DNA from: Sphingobium sp. OAS761
GTDB lineage: Bacteria; Pseudomonadota; Alphaproteobacteria; Sphingomonadales; Sphingomonadaceae
Direction: 5' to 3'
Length of the DNA: 64,000 nt
Assembly (NCBI RefSeq): GCF_024168485.1
Contig: NZ_JALJVY010000017.1
Span: forward strand, 1 to 64,000
Shown here: one piece after another, positions 18,239 through 27,731 of the stretch
Position numbering within the stretch: position 1 is the stretch's first letter
How the letters are laid out: each line of letters starts with the position of its first letter
Position numbers and translations under genes: made by a program
The notes under the pieces: model-generated
What the model was told of the DNA's origin: nothing
Databases searched by the model: none
What the model saw: the letters and a program-made list of their open reading frames with translations, nothing else

Positions 18239-20209
18239 TCAATTGTTGAGGGCGGCCGCGATCTGCGGCGCGATCTTCGCGGCGGTCAGGCCGAAATGAT
18301 CATAGAGCGCCTCGGCCGGAGCCGATGCGCCGAAACTGTCGATGCCGAAGCGCAGGCCGGCGATGCCGGTATAGCGCTCCCAGCCGAAGGTCGTTCCCGC
18401 CTCGATGGAAACGCGCAGCACATGGTGGGGCAGCAGGTCCTCACGATAGGATTGCGGCTGCGCCTCGAAATGCGCCCAGCTCGGCATCGACACGACGTCC
18501 GCGCCAATGCCCTGGGCTTCCAGCGCCCTTGCGGTATCGACCGCGATTTCCACTTCCGATCCGGTGGCGATGATGACCACCTTGCGTTCCGCGGTCGCGG
18601 CCAGGAGCCGATAGGCGCCCCTGGCGCAGAGATTTTCACCCGCCTTGTCGGTCCGCAACTGCGGCAGGTTCTGCCGGGTCAGCGCGAGGACGGACGGGCC
18701 CGTCGCGTCCTTGAGCGCCAGTTCCCAGCATTCAGCGGTCTCGACCACGTCGGCGGGGCGATAGACGTCGAGGTTGGGAATCATGCGCATCGACATGACA
18801 TGTTCGATCGGCTGATGGGTCGGGCCATCCTCGCCAAGGCCGATACTGTCATGCGTCAGGACGTGGATGACCCGCTGCTGCTGGAGCGCGGCGAGGCGGA
18901 TGCCCGCGCGCATATAGTCGGAAAAGACCAGGAATGTGCCGCCATAGGGAATGACGCCGCCATGCAATGCCATGCCGTTCATCGCGCAGGCCATGCCGAA
19001 TTCGCGGATACCGTAATAGACGTAGCGGCCGCCATAATCGGCGGCGGTCAGGGGGCCGGTCGATTTCGTCTTGGTGTTGTTGGAGCCGGTGAGGTCCGCC
19101 GAACCGCCCAGCGTTTCGGGCAGCAGGTCGTTGATCGCACCCAGTGCCAGTTCGCTCGCCTTGCGGGTCGCGACCTTCTGCGGAGCGGCGATCAGGCTGT
19201 CGACATAGGCGTCGAGCGAGAAAGATTCGGGCAGGTCGCCGGCCATGCGGCGGGAAAATTCCGGACCATTACCGGCCTTTGCCAGGCGATCTTCCCATGC
19301 GGCGCGCACATCGCGCGCCTTGGCGCCGATCGCTTTCCATGCAGCGGCAATGTCGTCCGGGATGACAAAGGGCTCGGCCGTCCAGCCCAGGAACTCACGG
19401 GCGGCGGCAACTTCTACATCGCCCAGCGCAGACCCGTGGACACCGGACGTGCCCGCCTTGTTCGGCGCGCCATAACCGATCTTGGTGGCGCAGGCGACCA
19501 GCGAGGGGCGCGGATCGGCCAGCGCCTCGTCGATGGCGCGGCGCACATCGGCGACGTCATGGCCGTCGCAGGACACGACGTGCCAGCCGGTCGCAGCATA
19601 GCGGGCGCGGACATCCTCGCTGCTCGACAGGTCGACCGAACCGTCGATGGTGATCTTGTTGTCATCCCACAGCACGATGAGCCGGCCCAGCTTCAGATGC
19701 CCGGCCAGGCCGATCGCTTCATGATTGATGCCTTCCATCAGGCAGCCGTCGCCGGCCACCACCCAGGTGCGGTGATCAACCAGGTCGTCGCCGAACTGCG
19801 CATTCAAATGACGCTCGGCGACCGCCATGCCTACCGCCGTGGCAAGGCCCGAACCCAGCGGGCCGGTAGTGGCTTCGACGCCGGCAAGCTCGAAATTTTC
19901 GGGATGCCCGGCACAGGGGCTTTGCAACTGGCGGAAGTTGCGGATGTCGTCCATCGTCGGACGGGCGTAGCCGGTCAGGTGCAACAGGCTGTAGATCAGC
20001 ATCGATCCATGACCGGCCGACAGCACGAAACGGTCGCGGTCGGCCCAGCGGGGCGCCGAAGCGTCGAATTTCACATAATCGCGGAACAGCACCGTGGCGA
20101 CGTCCGCCATGCCCATCGGCATCCCCGGGTGGCCGCTGTTAGCGGCCTGAACCGCATCCATGGATAGCGCGCGGATGGCGTTGGCGAGCGACATATCGGA
20201 AACAGTCAT
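18239..20209 (-). CDS. tkt: transketolase
   Basis: A thiamine-diphosphate enzyme exchanging two-carbon units in the pentose phosphate pathway. 656 residues. ANAIRALSMDAVQAANSGHPGMPMG marks the N-terminus, GDGCLMEGINHEA the cofactor-binding motif near 145-157, and STFLVFSDYMR-type and DSIGLGEDGPTHQPIEH motifs the pyrimidine domain. The ATG at 20209 is chosen because the homology begins there; an upstream in-frame extension of 32 residues is Arg/Pro-rich. First gene of the tkt-gap-pgk group. Confidence 0.95.
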   Translation of the reverse strand: MTVSDMSLANAIRALSMDAVQAANSGHPGMPMGMADVATVLFRDYVKFDASAPRWADRDRFVLSAGHGSMLIYSLLHLTGYARPTMDDIRNFRQLQSPCAGHPENFELAGVEATTGPLGSGLATAVGMAVAERHLNAQFGDDLVDHRTWVVAGDGCLMEGINHEAIGLAGHLKLGRLIVLWDDNKITIDGSVDLSSSEDVRARYAATGWHVVSCDGHDVADVRRAIDEALADPRPSLVACATKIGYGAPNKAGTSGVHGSALGDVEVAAAREFLGWTAEPFVIPDDIAAAWKAIGAKARDVRAAWEDRLAKAGNGPEFSRRMAGDLPESFSLDAYVDSLIAAPQKVATRKASELALGAINDLLPETLGGSADLTGSNNTKTKSTGPLTAADYGGRYVYYGIREFGMACAMNGMALHGGVIPYGGTFLVFSDYMRAGIRLAALQQQRVIHVLTHDSIGLGEDGPTHQPIEHVMSMRMIPNLDVYRPADVVETAECWELALKDATGPSVLALTRQNLPQLRTDKAGENLCARGAYRLLAATAERKVVIIATGSEVEIAVDTARALEAQGIGADVVSMPSWAHFEAQPQSYREDLLPHHVLRVSIEAGTTFGWERYTGIAGLRFGIDSFGASAPAEALYDHFGLTAAKIAPQIAAALNN

Positions 20210-20388
20210 CGGTGTCGGGCGTCTTTCCTGAACATGCGAAGAGGCCGCCCGCGCGCTCCGGCGGACGAGTCGAGTCGGCGCCTCCTTTGTCGCCTCCCGT
20301 CCCATGCGTCAACCGTGCCAATCCCCGAGATGACGTCAATCCGCCATTCCCGCTTTTGTCCCGCGTCCAGTTCGACTATGCACACGGG

Positions 20389-20583
20389 ATGGCAAACGAG
20401 CGGTTGATGCAGGCGATTGGCACGCTGGAACGTGCGATCGGACGGCTGGAACAGGATGTAACGCATTTGGCGGCGCCTGACCGTCCCCCATCCCCCAACG
20501 GCATCGACGTGCCTGCGGCGCGGGAAGCGCTGCGGTCGCTCGACGATCTCATCGACCAGTTGCGAGGGCGCACCGATGGCTGA
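20389..20583 (+). CDS. small coiled-coil protein upstream of zapA
   Basis: A 64-residue acidic helical protein (ERLMQAIGTLERAIGRLEQDV; C-terminal SLDDLIDQLRG) with a heptad-like leucine/isoleucine pattern, so a short coiled coil is likely. It overlaps zapA by 8 nt, so the two are translated together. A role with ZapA at the division site is an inference from position only. The start is ATG at 20389; the upstream frame is low-complexity. Confidence 0.65.
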   Translation: MANERLMQAIGTLERAIGRLEQDVTHLAAPDRPPSPNGIDVPAAREALRSLDDLIDQLRGRTDG

Positions 20584-20911
20584 AACGATGCTCCACATCG
20601 CGGGCCGCCAGTATCCGATACGCTGCCGCGACGGTGAGGAGGCTCAATTGAGCCGGCTTGCCGCGATGATCCAGGAAAAGGCCGAACAGGCGCAACAGGC
20701 GACGCCCGGCCTGACCGAAGTGCGCACATTGCTCTTTTCCGCGCTGTTCCTGGCCGATGAACTTGCCGACATGCGGCGGGAAATGGCCGGGCATCAGGCA
20801 CGTCTTGCGCTGGAAACGGAAGACGATGCCGCGGCCGGCGCGATCGAGGGTCTGACGGAGCGGATAGAAAAGCTGCGCGCGACCCTTGCCGCGGGGACAT
20901 CCCAGGCCTAG
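20576..20911 (+). CDS. zapA: cell division protein ZapA
   Basis: A 111-residue ZapA family protein that bundles FtsZ filaments. The N-terminal beta-strand domain (LHIAGRQYPIRC, then DGEEAQLSRLAAMIQEK) is followed by a long coiled coil (ADMRREMAGHQARLALETED). The context zapA - 6S RNA - formyltetrahydrofolate cyclo-ligase is a known proteobacterial arrangement and supports the call. Confidence 0.88.
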   Translation: MAETMLHIAGRQYPIRCRDGEEAQLSRLAAMIQEKAEQAQQATPGLTEVRTLLFSALFLADELADMRREMAGHQARLALETEDDAAAGAIEGLTERIEKLRATLAAGTSQA

Positions 20912-20929
20912 ATTGCGGGAGACGGGCAC

Positions 20930-21075
20930 TGCGCGGCACGAGCATTTGCGAACATCCCTGAGGCGATAAAGACATCCTAGGGGGCTGTCCCTGGCCGGGT
21001 TCCGGCCCGATCCACATGGCTCCCACCTGACGTTGAGGCGTCAGAGGATTTTCCAGCAAACGACCGAGGCGGTCC
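20930..21075 (+). ncRNA. ssrS: 6S RNA (SsrS) candidate
   Basis: The 200-nt space between zapA and the cyclo-ligase gene holds a long imperfect hairpin. TTTGC at 20945-20949 pairs with GCAAA at 21056-21060. CCCTGA near 20956-20961 lies opposite TCAGAGG at 21041-21047. An apical stem GGCCGG (20993-20998) / CCGGCC (21002-21007) has a 3-nt loop. 6S RNA, which sequesters sigma-70 RNA polymerase, is known at exactly this locus in proteobacteria. The ends given are approximate. Confidence 0.72.
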
Positions 21076-21112
21076 CGTCACCCTTCCGCCCCGCCAGCGC
21101 CACCCCGGATTG

Positions 21113-21700
21113 ATGATGAGCGACGAGACGTCCAGCCCCGACAAGTCCAGCCTGCGCGCCATCGCGCGGCAGCGCCGCCGCAATTTCGTCGCCACGCTCG
21201 ATCCGCTGGCGCACCGGCTGGCGTTCAAGGTCCTTCCTTCGCCGCTCGCACGCCGCATGGATGGCGCGCGGACGGTCGCGCTCTACATGGGGCTCGACGA
21301 CGAAGCGCCCGCCCAGCGACTGGCGGCGCAGCTCATGACCATGGGAAAGACCGTAGCGCTGCCCCGCGTGCTCGACCGGCTGGGCAGCATGGATTTCGTG
21401 CTGTGGCGGCCCGAGGACCAGTTGTTCCCGGGCCTTTTCGGCACCAGCCACCCGGAACCGGGCGGCGGATCGGTCGCGCCGGACGTCATCATCGCGCCGC
21501 TGGTCGGATTCGACCGCGCGCTGAACCGGCTGGGCCAGGGCGGCGGATATTATGACCGCGCCTTCGCCCGGTTTCCCGACGCGCTGCGGGTCGGCCTGGC
21601 CTGGTCGGCTCAGGAGATCGACGCCCTGCCCGCCGACCCGTGGGATTTGCCGCTCGACGCGGTGATGACCGAGGTCGAACTGATCGAAGGACCCGAATGA
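21113..21700 (+). CDS. 5-formyltetrahydrofolate cyclo-ligase
   Basis: Converts 5-formyltetrahydrofolate to 5,10-methenyltetrahydrofolate with ATP. About 195 residues. KSSLRAIARQRRRNF is the N-terminal motif. VIIAPLVGFDRALNRLGQGGGYYDRAF is the conserved substrate/phosphate site near residue 125-150 (shown here in pieces: APLVGFD, RLGQGGGYYDR). ATGs at 21113 and 21116 are both possible and no strong ribosome site decides between them. Follows the 6S RNA candidate; its stop overlaps the next start. Confidence 0.88.
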   Translation: MMSDETSSPDKSSLRAIARQRRRNFVATLDPLAHRLAFKVLPSPLARRMDGARTVALYMGLDDEAPAQRLAAQLMTMGKTVALPRVLDRLGSMDFVLWRPEDQLFPGLFGTSHPEPGGGSVAPDVIIAPLVGFDRALNRLGQGGGYYDRAFARFPDALRVGLAWSAQEIDALPADPWDLPLDAVMTEVELIEGPE

Positions 21701-21942
21701 TGGACATCGACCCGCGCCATTATCATCAGCCAAGCTGGCGCAAGCCGGTGGGCATGATCGCTATCATCGCACTGATCGCGCTGTGGGCGGTCATGGTGGG
21801 CAGCCTGTCGGGCTGGATCGCGATGCTGCCCATGTGGGCGCAGGTTCCGGTCTATGTCGTGCTGGGCGTCGCCTGGATCTGGCTGTTGCCGCTCAAGCAG
21901 CTGATGCGGTGGATGGAAACCGGCATCTGGCAGAAATATTGA
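21697..21942 (+). CDS. small two-helix membrane protein (DUF2842-like)
   Basis: An 81-residue protein with two hydrophobic segments (MIAIIALIALWAVMV and VPVYVVLGVAWIWLLPL) after a short basic WRKPVG motif, and a C-terminal RWMETGIWQ. The layout resembles the alphaproteobacterial DUF2842 family; function unknown. It overlaps the cyclo-ligase stop by 4 nt. Confidence 0.6.
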   Translation: MMDIDPRHYHQPSWRKPVGMIAIIALIALWAVMVGSLSGWIAMLPMWAQVPVYVVLGVAWIWLLPLKQLMRWMETGIWQKY

Positions 21943-21961
21943 GGGCCTGCCGTCCGGCAGG

Positions 21962-22038
<77 letters not shown>

Positions 22039-22080
22039 GTTCGGTGTGGAGGGGGCCTCTATGCGCCTGGGGTCATGCTG

Positions 22081-23235
22081 TCAACCGTCCGTCACGGGAC
22101 TTTCATTCCGTTCCGCATTTTCTTGCCGGCGCGGGACGGTCAGCGTGCCCTGTTCGAACAGGAAACCCGCAATGTCGGGCGTTCCGGCGGCAGCGACGAC
22201 GGTTTGGACGATGATCAGCAGAGGAACGCCCAGCAGCGCCCCCGGCGTGCCCCACACCCAGCCCCAGAAGGCCAGCGAGGCAAGAATCAGCAGCGGGTTC
22301 ATGGTCAGCCGCCGTCCTAGCAGCATCGGCGTGACGACATTGGCCTCGACGAGATGGAAGCCGACCTGCAAGGCGGCCGGCATCAGCGCGATCCAGACGT
22401 CGTTGAATACCATGAGGCCGCCCAGCGCCAGCAGCACCGCCGCCAGCATCGGGCCGAAATAGGGAATGAAGTTCAGCAGCGCCACGATACCGCCCCACAT
22501 CAGCGGGGAGGGCATTCCGATCAGCCACAGGGCGAAGGCCACGGACATGCCGAGGCACAGATTGATGGTCGCTATGGTGATGACATAGGCGGATGTCGCA
22601 TCGACAACATTCTGGATCACGCGCGCCACAGCCATCGCGCCGTCGAAACTGCCGCGGCTGTTGATCGTGCGCCGCCGCAACCGGGTCCAGCCCGCCAGAA
22701 AGAAATAGATTACGAGCAGCGCGAACACCATCTGGATAATGGCCGACGGCGCCGATGTCGCCGCGAACTGGAGCAGCGAGCGCGGGGCTTCGACCGCGGC
22801 GGTCTGTGCTGCCGCCACCGGCCCCTGCGCCAGCATCTGCACCATTTCGTCGACGAACCGCTGGAGATTGGAATAGAAATCGATCACCGGCGCCAGATTT
22901 GCCTGAATCTGCGGCAGCCGTTCGGGCAATGCCTGGAACCAGTCGGTCGCCGGCACGATGATCAGCACCAGCGCCGTATTCGCGACCGCCAGAAAACCCA
23001 CCACCGCGATCAGCGCCGCAAGGCCCGAAGGAAGGCGCCGTCGTTCCATCCATTCCAGCAGCGGCACCAGCGCGATCGCAATCACCAGGGCGGCGGTGAT
23101 CGGCAGGAAGAATTCCGCGCCGGCGCGAAGGGCGAACGGCAAGGCAAGCAGCAGGCCGATGCCCGATGTCAGGGCGATCGACGCCAGCAGGCGGTCGCGC
23201 CGCCGGTTGATCTCCTGTTGTTCCTGGGGTGTCAT
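22081..23235 (-). CDS. AI-2E family transporter (PerM-like)
   Basis: A 384-residue inner-membrane protein with about seven or eight hydrophobic segments, including LLLALPFALRAG, ITAALVIAIALVPLLEW, LIAVVGFLAVANTALVLIIV and, near the C-terminus, a P-N-x-x-P-Y-F-G type turn (LLNFIPYFGP). This matches the AI-2E/PerM exporter superfamily. Substrates are not predictable; sodium/proton antiport and signal export are both known. The ATG at 23235 starts the basic N-terminal EQQEINRRRDRLL. Confidence 0.82.
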   Translation of the reverse strand: MTPQEQQEINRRRDRLLASIALTSGIGLLLALPFALRAGAEFFLPITAALVIAIALVPLLEWMERRRLPSGLAALIAVVGFLAVANTALVLIIVPATDWFQALPERLPQIQANLAPVIDFYSNLQRFVDEMVQMLAQGPVAAAQTAAVEAPRSLLQFAATSAPSAIIQMVFALLVIYFFLAGWTRLRRRTINSRGSFDGAMAVARVIQNVVDATSAYVITIATINLCLGMSVAFALWLIGMPSPLMWGGIVALLNFIPYFGPMLAAVLLALGGLMVFNDVWIALMPAALQVGFHLVEANVVTPMLLGRRLTMNPLLILASLAFWGWVWGTPGALLGVPLLIIVQTVVAAAGTPDIAGFLFEQGTLTVPRRQENAERNESPVTDG

Positions 23236-23409
23236 GCCGAGTCCCTGTCCCCGCCCGTTTTGGCCCCCGCCAACCGGGCGGATGAGTGCCCGACCATATC
23301 CGCCGGCAATTTGCAAGAAACACAACGGAGCATGGCGAAGGATCGCTTAACCAAATATTCGACCTTCATCGCTAGGCCTTGCGCGGGGACGCGATGGAAC
23401 GGGGCGGAA

Positions 23410-23892
23410 ATGACGGCGACTGGTCTTGCGAAGATGGCAATGATGGCCCTCGCCTGCGCAACAGGAACCGCCAGCCAGAGCGCCCTTGCACAAACGCCGG
23501 TCCGGCTAGAGACCCAGATGTTTATCGAACGGACCGTGACCGATGTGAACGGCCGGACACGCCGGATCCTCGCCAGTGCGAATCGCGCCGGCCCGGGCGA
23601 CCAGCTCATCGTCATCATATGCTGGCGCAACGACAGCCCCGAACCGATCCGAAGCGCGGCCATCACCCGCGCCTTGCCGCGCGGACTGGAAATCGACCCG
23701 CGCGACCCGATGATGCAGGTGTCGGTCGACGGCGGGATGCATTGGGGCCGGCTCGACCGCCTCTGGCTGCCGACGCCGCTGGGCGGCACGCGCAGGGCCA
23801 TTCCGGCAGATGTCACGCACGTCCGGTGGTTGCTGGCCGAAGCGGCTGCGGGGGAGACCGGCCGGCTGAGTTATCGCGCCACCATCCGCTGA
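23410..23892 (+). CDS. secreted protein with a DUF11-like domain
   Basis: A 160-residue protein with a signal peptide (MALACATGTASQSALA). It then has a single Ig-like beta domain of the DUF11/conserved-repeat type (RAGPGDQLIVIICWRNDS, ITRALPRGLEIDP, MQVSVDGG). It is likely periplasmic or surface-exposed with no known catalytic role. The open frame extends far upstream antisense to the AI-2E gene, but coding-like sequence and the signal peptide begin at the ATG at 23410. Confidence 0.7.
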   Translation: MTATGLAKMAMMALACATGTASQSALAQTPVRLETQMFIERTVTDVNGRTRRILASANRAGPGDQLIVIICWRNDSPEPIRSAAITRALPRGLEIDPRDPMMQVSVDGGMHWGRLDRLWLPTPLGGTRRAIPADVTHVRWLLAEAAAGETGRLSYRATIR

Positions 23893-23973
23893 CCTTTCGA
23901 CCCCCGGCAAGAAGTCCGTTGAGTGCCGCGGCGTGCTCGCCTAGTGCGAATCACCCGACCGGAGCCTTGCCCT

Positions 23974-24717
23974 ATGTCCAAAGACGCCGAACGCGCCTAT
24001 CTTTCCAATATGGGAGAAGACGGTGCGCAGCATTCGCTGGGAAAGCCGTTCACCGGTCCGAATTGCGCCATGGAACTGGCGTCGATCGGTTTCATCATGA
24101 GCCTGTTGCCGCCGACACCTGCGAACCTGCTCGATCTTGGCTGCGGGGGCGGCTGGACCAGCCAGTTCTTCGCCCGTGCCGGATATCGGGTGACGGGGCA
24201 GGACATCGCGCCGGACATGATCGCCCTGGCCCAGGACAATGCCCGGCTGAACGGCGTTACCGACCGAACCACCTTCATATGCAGCGATTTCGAGGACCTG
24301 GATTTCGACGGCCGGTTCGATGCCGCGATCTTCTTTGATTCCCTGCATCATGCCGAGGACGAGGCGTTGGCAATCCGGTCCGCCTATCGCGCGCTGCGGC
24401 CCGGCGGGATACTCATCACCCATGAGCCTGGCGAAGGGCACAGCATAGCCCCCGGCTCCATCGAGGCCATGGCCAAATATGGCGTGACCGAACGCGACAT
24501 GCCGCCGGACCTGATCATGGCGCGCGGGCAAGAGGCGGGCTTCACGGATTTCCACGTGCTGCCGATGCCGCACATGCTCCAATATATCTTCTACCAGCCC
24601 CATACCTATCCCAAGCGCCGGTTGAGCAAGCGCCGATGGCGCATGACGCGCCGGGTTCTCGACCTCTTGTTCAAGCCCGATCTCAAGCAGGAAGCGATCG
24701 TGGTAATGACGAAATGA
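23974..24717 (+). CDS. class I SAM-dependent methyltransferase
   Basis: A 247-residue Rossmann-fold methyltransferase: motif I LLDLGCGGGWTSQFFA near residues 48-62, VTGQDIAPDMI as motif II, and FDAAIFFDSLHHAEDE as the post-II acidic region. The C-terminus (YPKRRLSKRRWRMTRR) is strongly basic. The substrate is unknown. The start is the ATG at 23974 (MSKDAERAYL). Confidence 0.82.
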   Translation: MSKDAERAYLSNMGEDGAQHSLGKPFTGPNCAMELASIGFIMSLLPPTPANLLDLGCGGGWTSQFFARAGYRVTGQDIAPDMIALAQDNARLNGVTDRTTFICSDFEDLDFDGRFDAAIFFDSLHHAEDEALAIRSAYRALRPGGILITHEPGEGHSIAPGSIEAMAKYGVTERDMPPDLIMARGQEAGFTDFHVLPMPHMLQYIFYQPHTYPKRRLSKRRWRMTRRVLDLLFKPDLKQEAIVVMTK

Positions 24718-24789
24718 CGGGACAACGCTTCCGCCCTGTCGGCGGCTCTCCGCTTCCCCCTGCATCATTCCCGCGCTAAGGACAGTCGC

Positions 24790-25380
24790 ATGATCCTGGT
24801 CATCGACAATTACGACAGCTTTACCTGGAACCTCGTCCATTATCTGATGGAGTTGGGCGCGCAGGTGGAAGTGGTACGCAACGACGCCATTTCGGCAGGA
24901 CAAGCCCTGTCGTCGGGGGCAAAGGCCTTTCTGCTGTCCCCCGGTCCGTGCACGCCCGACGACGCCGGCATCAGCCTGGACCTGGTCGCCGCCTGCGCCG
25001 ACGCGGGCGCGCCCCTGCTGGGCGTATGCCTGGGCCATCAGGCCATCGGCCAGCATTTTGGCGGCAAGGTTGTGCGCGGGGGCCTGATGCACGGCAAGAC
25101 GTCGCCCGTGGCCCATGACGGCACCGGCCTGTTCGCCGGTCTCCCCTCCCCCTTCACCGCGACTCGCTACCATTCTTTGATCGTGGAGGAGATTCCGCCC
25201 TGCCTGCACGTCAACGCAACGAGCGAGGACGGTTCGGTGATGGGCTTCCGGCACGAGAGCCTGCCGATCCATTCCGTGCAGTTCCACCCGGAAAGCATCG
25301 CGACCGAGCATGGGCATGCGATGCTGGCCAATTTCCTGCGCATCGCGGGCTTGCCGGTGCGCCAGCGCGAGGTCGCCTGA
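24790..25380 (+). CDS. trpG: anthranilate / aminodeoxychorismate synthase glutamine amidotransferase subunit
   Basis: A 196-residue class I glutamine amidotransferase giving ammonia to chorismate. [15 protein letters not shown] opens the protein, the nucleophile is Cys in [12 protein letters not shown] near residue 79, and the His/Glu of the triad are in [14 protein letters not shown] near 167. It could serve both tryptophan and folate (PabA). Followed by trpD 103 nt downstream, with trpC next. The synthase component I is not in this window. Confidence 0.93.
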   Translation: MILVIDNYDSFTWNLVHYLMELGAQVEVVRNDAISAGQALSSGAKAFLLSPGPCTPDDAGISLDLVAACADAGAPLLGVCLGHQAIGQHFGGKVVRGGLMHGKTSPVAHDGTGLFAGLPSPFTATRYHSLIVEEIPPCLHVNATSEDGSVMGFRHESLPIHSVQFHPESIATEHGHAMLANFLRIAGLPVRQREVA

Positions 25381-25483
25381 GCGGGCAGCGCCCGCCGTCG
25401 CAAATATGTCGCGTCGGAACGCCGCAATGTCAGGTGACATCGGCCACTCGACTCCGCCCCCTTCCGCCGACTAAGGCGGCACG

Positions 25484-26476
25484 ATGACCAGCCTGCCCGA
25501 TCCTTCAGCACCGCTTTCCCCGGCGCTAGCCACCGAAGCGTTCGACCTGCTGTTCGACGCCGACCTGCCGGAAGCGGAGATCGCAGCTTTCCTCGTCACC
25601 ATGGCCCGGCGCGGCGAGACGGCAACAGAAATCGCCGCCGCCGCCCGCGCCATGCGCGCACGAATGATCCCGGTCACGGCGCCTGAAGGCGCGATCGACG
25701 TGTGCGGCACGGGCGGCGACGGGCATCACACACTCAACGTGTCCACCGCGGTCAGCCTGGTCGTGGCCGCGGCGGGCGTGCCGGTCGCCAAGCATGGCAA
25801 TCGCGCCGCATCGTCCAAGGCCGGCGCCGCAGACACGCTTGAGGCGCTGGGTCTCGACCTGGACCGCGTCGCCGACACCGCCGAAGCGACGCTGGCGGAC
25901 CTGGGCATCTGCTTTCTTTTCGCGCAGAAACATCATCCCGCCCTCCGGCGGCTCGCCCCCATCCGCAAGGCGATCGGCGAGCGGACCATCTTCAACCTGA
26001 TGGGGCCGCTGGCAAACCCGGCCGGGGTGCGCCGCCAGCTGATCGGCATCGCGCGCCCGGCCTATGTGCCCATCTACGCAGAAGCGCTGGCGGAGCTGGA
26101 CGTCGACCGGGCGATGGTCGTGTCGGGAGACGAGGGGCTGGACGAATTGAGCCTGGCGGGCGGCAACGACGTCGCAGAGGTGGCGCGCGAGGGCATCGTC
26201 GCCATGCGCCGCCTCGTCGCGGCCGACCTGGGCCTGCCGGTGCGTCCGATCGACGCCATCCGGGGCGGCGATGCCGCCTTCAACGCCGCCGCCCTGCGCG
26301 CGCTGTTGCAGGGAGAGGAAGGCGCCTATCGCGACGCGGTGCTGTTCAACGCCGCGGCCGCGCTGGTCGTGGCAGGTGCGGTCGAGGATATGCCCGAAGG
26401 GATGGAGGAAGCCGCCGAGACCATCGATCGCGGCCTTGCCAACGCGTTGCTGAATTGCTGGATAAACTGGAAATGA
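25484..26476 (+). CDS. trpD: anthranilate phosphoribosyltransferase
   Basis: Transfers phosphoribose to anthranilate, the second committed step of tryptophan synthesis. The 330-residue protein carries the PRPP site [16 protein letters not shown] near residues 74-90, [19 protein letters not shown] near 104-122, and [13 protein letters not shown]. It overlaps trpC by 4 nt (ATGA). Confidence 0.95.
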   Translation: MTSLPDPSAPLSPALATEAFDLLFDADLPEAEIAAFLVTMARRGETATEIAAAARAMRARMIPVTAPEGAIDVCGTGGDGHHTLNVSTAVSLVVAAAGVPVAKHGNRAASSKAGAADTLEALGLDLDRVADTAEATLADLGICFLFAQKHHPALRRLAPIRKAIGERTIFNLMGPLANPAGVRRQLIGIARPAYVPIYAEALAELDVDRAMVVSGDEGLDELSLAGGNDVAEVAREGIVAMRRLVAADLGLPVRPIDAIRGGDAAFNAAALRALLQGEEGAYRDAVLFNAAAALVVAGAVEDMPEGMEEAAETIDRGLANALLNCWINWK

Positions 26477-27264
26477 CCAACAAACTGATCGAGATTTGCG
26501 ACTATAAGAGGCAGGATGTCGCCCGGCGCAAGGCCGCGACCGATATCGCCACGCTTCGGTCGCGCGCGGCCGGACAGACCCCGCCGCGCGGCTTTCGCAA
26601 GGCGTTGGACGCCGCCGCAGCCACGAAGTTCGGCCTGATCGCGGAGGTCAAGAAGGCCAGCCCGTCCAAGGGGCTGATCCGCGCCGATTTCGATCCCCCT
26701 GCCCACGCCCGCGCCTATGCCGCCGGCGGCGCGGCCTGTCTGTCGGTGCTGACCGACGAACCTTATTTTCAGGGCCATGACGATTATCTGGTAGCCGCGC
26801 GCGCGGCCTGTTCCCTTCCGGTTCTGCGCAAGGATTTCCTGGTCGATCCATGGCAGGTGCTGGAAAGTCGGGCACTGGGGGCCGACGCGATCCTGATCAT
26901 CGTCGCCGCCCTGGACGACGGGCAGATGATGGAGATCGAGGACGCGGCGCTCGGCCTTGGCATGGATGCGCTGATCGAGGTTCATGACGAAAACGAGCTG
27001 GAGCGGGCGCTGAAGCTGCGATCGCGCCTGATCGGCGTCAACAATCGCGACCTGCGGGATTTCTCCGTCGATTTCGCACGCACATATGATCTGGTGGGCA
27101 AGGCGCCCGAAGGGTGCACATTCGTCGCCGAAAGCGGCCTAACCGGCCATGCCGACCTGACGGCCATGGCCGATCACGGCGTGCGATGCTTCCTGGTCGG
27201 AGAAACGCTGATGCGCCAGGCCGATGTCGAGGCGGCGACGCGCACGCTGCTGACCGGCGCATGA
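26473..27264 (+). CDS. trpC: indole-3-glycerol phosphate synthase
   Basis: Ring-closes carboxyphenylaminodeoxyribulose phosphate to indole-3-glycerol phosphate. 263 residues with the catalytic lysine motif [11 protein letters not shown] near 54-64, [13 protein letters not shown] near 115-127, IGVNNRDLR near 181, and VAESGL near 215. The ATG overlaps the trpD stop. An in-frame start 18 nt upstream adds MLDKLE and is less likely. Confidence 0.95.
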   Translation: MTNKLIEICDYKRQDVARRKAATDIATLRSRAAGQTPPRGFRKALDAAAATKFGLIAEVKKASPSKGLIRADFDPPAHARAYAAGGAACLSVLTDEPYFQGHDDYLVAARAACSLPVLRKDFLVDPWQVLESRALGADAILIIVAALDDGQMMEIEDAALGLGMDALIEVHDENELERALKLRSRLIGVNNRDLRDFSVDFARTYDLVGKAPEGCTFVAESGLTGHADLTAMADHGVRCFLVGETLMRQADVEAATRTLLTGA

Positions 27265-27731
27265 GCAACCTCACCCATCTCGACGAGGAAGGCGCAGCCC
27301 GCATGGTCGACGTGTCGGGCAAGGCGGTGACGGCGCGGGAAGCCATTGCACGCGGCCGCATCGACATGAGCGAGGCCGCCGCCGCCGCCATCGCGCAAGG
27401 TCTGGTGAAGAAGGGCGACGTCCTGTCCGTCGCGCGCATCGCCGGCATCATGGCGGCCAAGCGCACCGCCGACCTGATCCCGCTATGCCATCCCGTCGCG
27501 CTGAGCGCCGTCACCGTCGACCTGCACCCTGACGAAAGCGGCGTGACGGTGGAGGCGACCGCCCGCACCGCCGGGCAGACCGGCGTCGAGATGGAGGCGC
27601 TGACCGCCGCGACCGTCGCGCTGCTGACCGTCTATGACATGGCCAAGGCGATCGACAAGGCGATGGTCATCGGCGCGGTGCGACTGATCGCCAAGTCCGG
27701 CGGCAAGTCCGGCGACTGGCGCGCGCCATGA
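27261..27731 (+). CDS. moaC: cyclic pyranopterin monophosphate synthase
   Basis: Second enzyme of molybdopterin synthesis, converting the MoaA product to cPMP. 156 residues with the family signatures [30 protein letters not shown] near 73-86 and [24 protein letters not shown] near 110-133. It overlaps trpC and moeA by 4 nt each (ATGA), so the five genes from trpG form one tryptophan/molybdopterin transcription unit. Confidence 0.95.
   Translation: MSNLTHLDEEGAARMVDVSGKAVTAREAIARGRIDMSEAAAAAIAQGLVKKGDVLSVARIAGIMAAKRTADLIPLCHPVALSAVTVDLHPDESGVTVEATARTAGQTGVEMEALTAATVALLTVYDMAKAIDKAMVIGAVRLIAKSGGKSGDWRAP

Noticed and set aside
17630..20167. A very long open frame (845 codons) on the plus strand across gap and tkt
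   Set aside because: It lies antisense to two certain genes, has no domain pattern or ribosome site, and is typical of GC-rich third-position bias.
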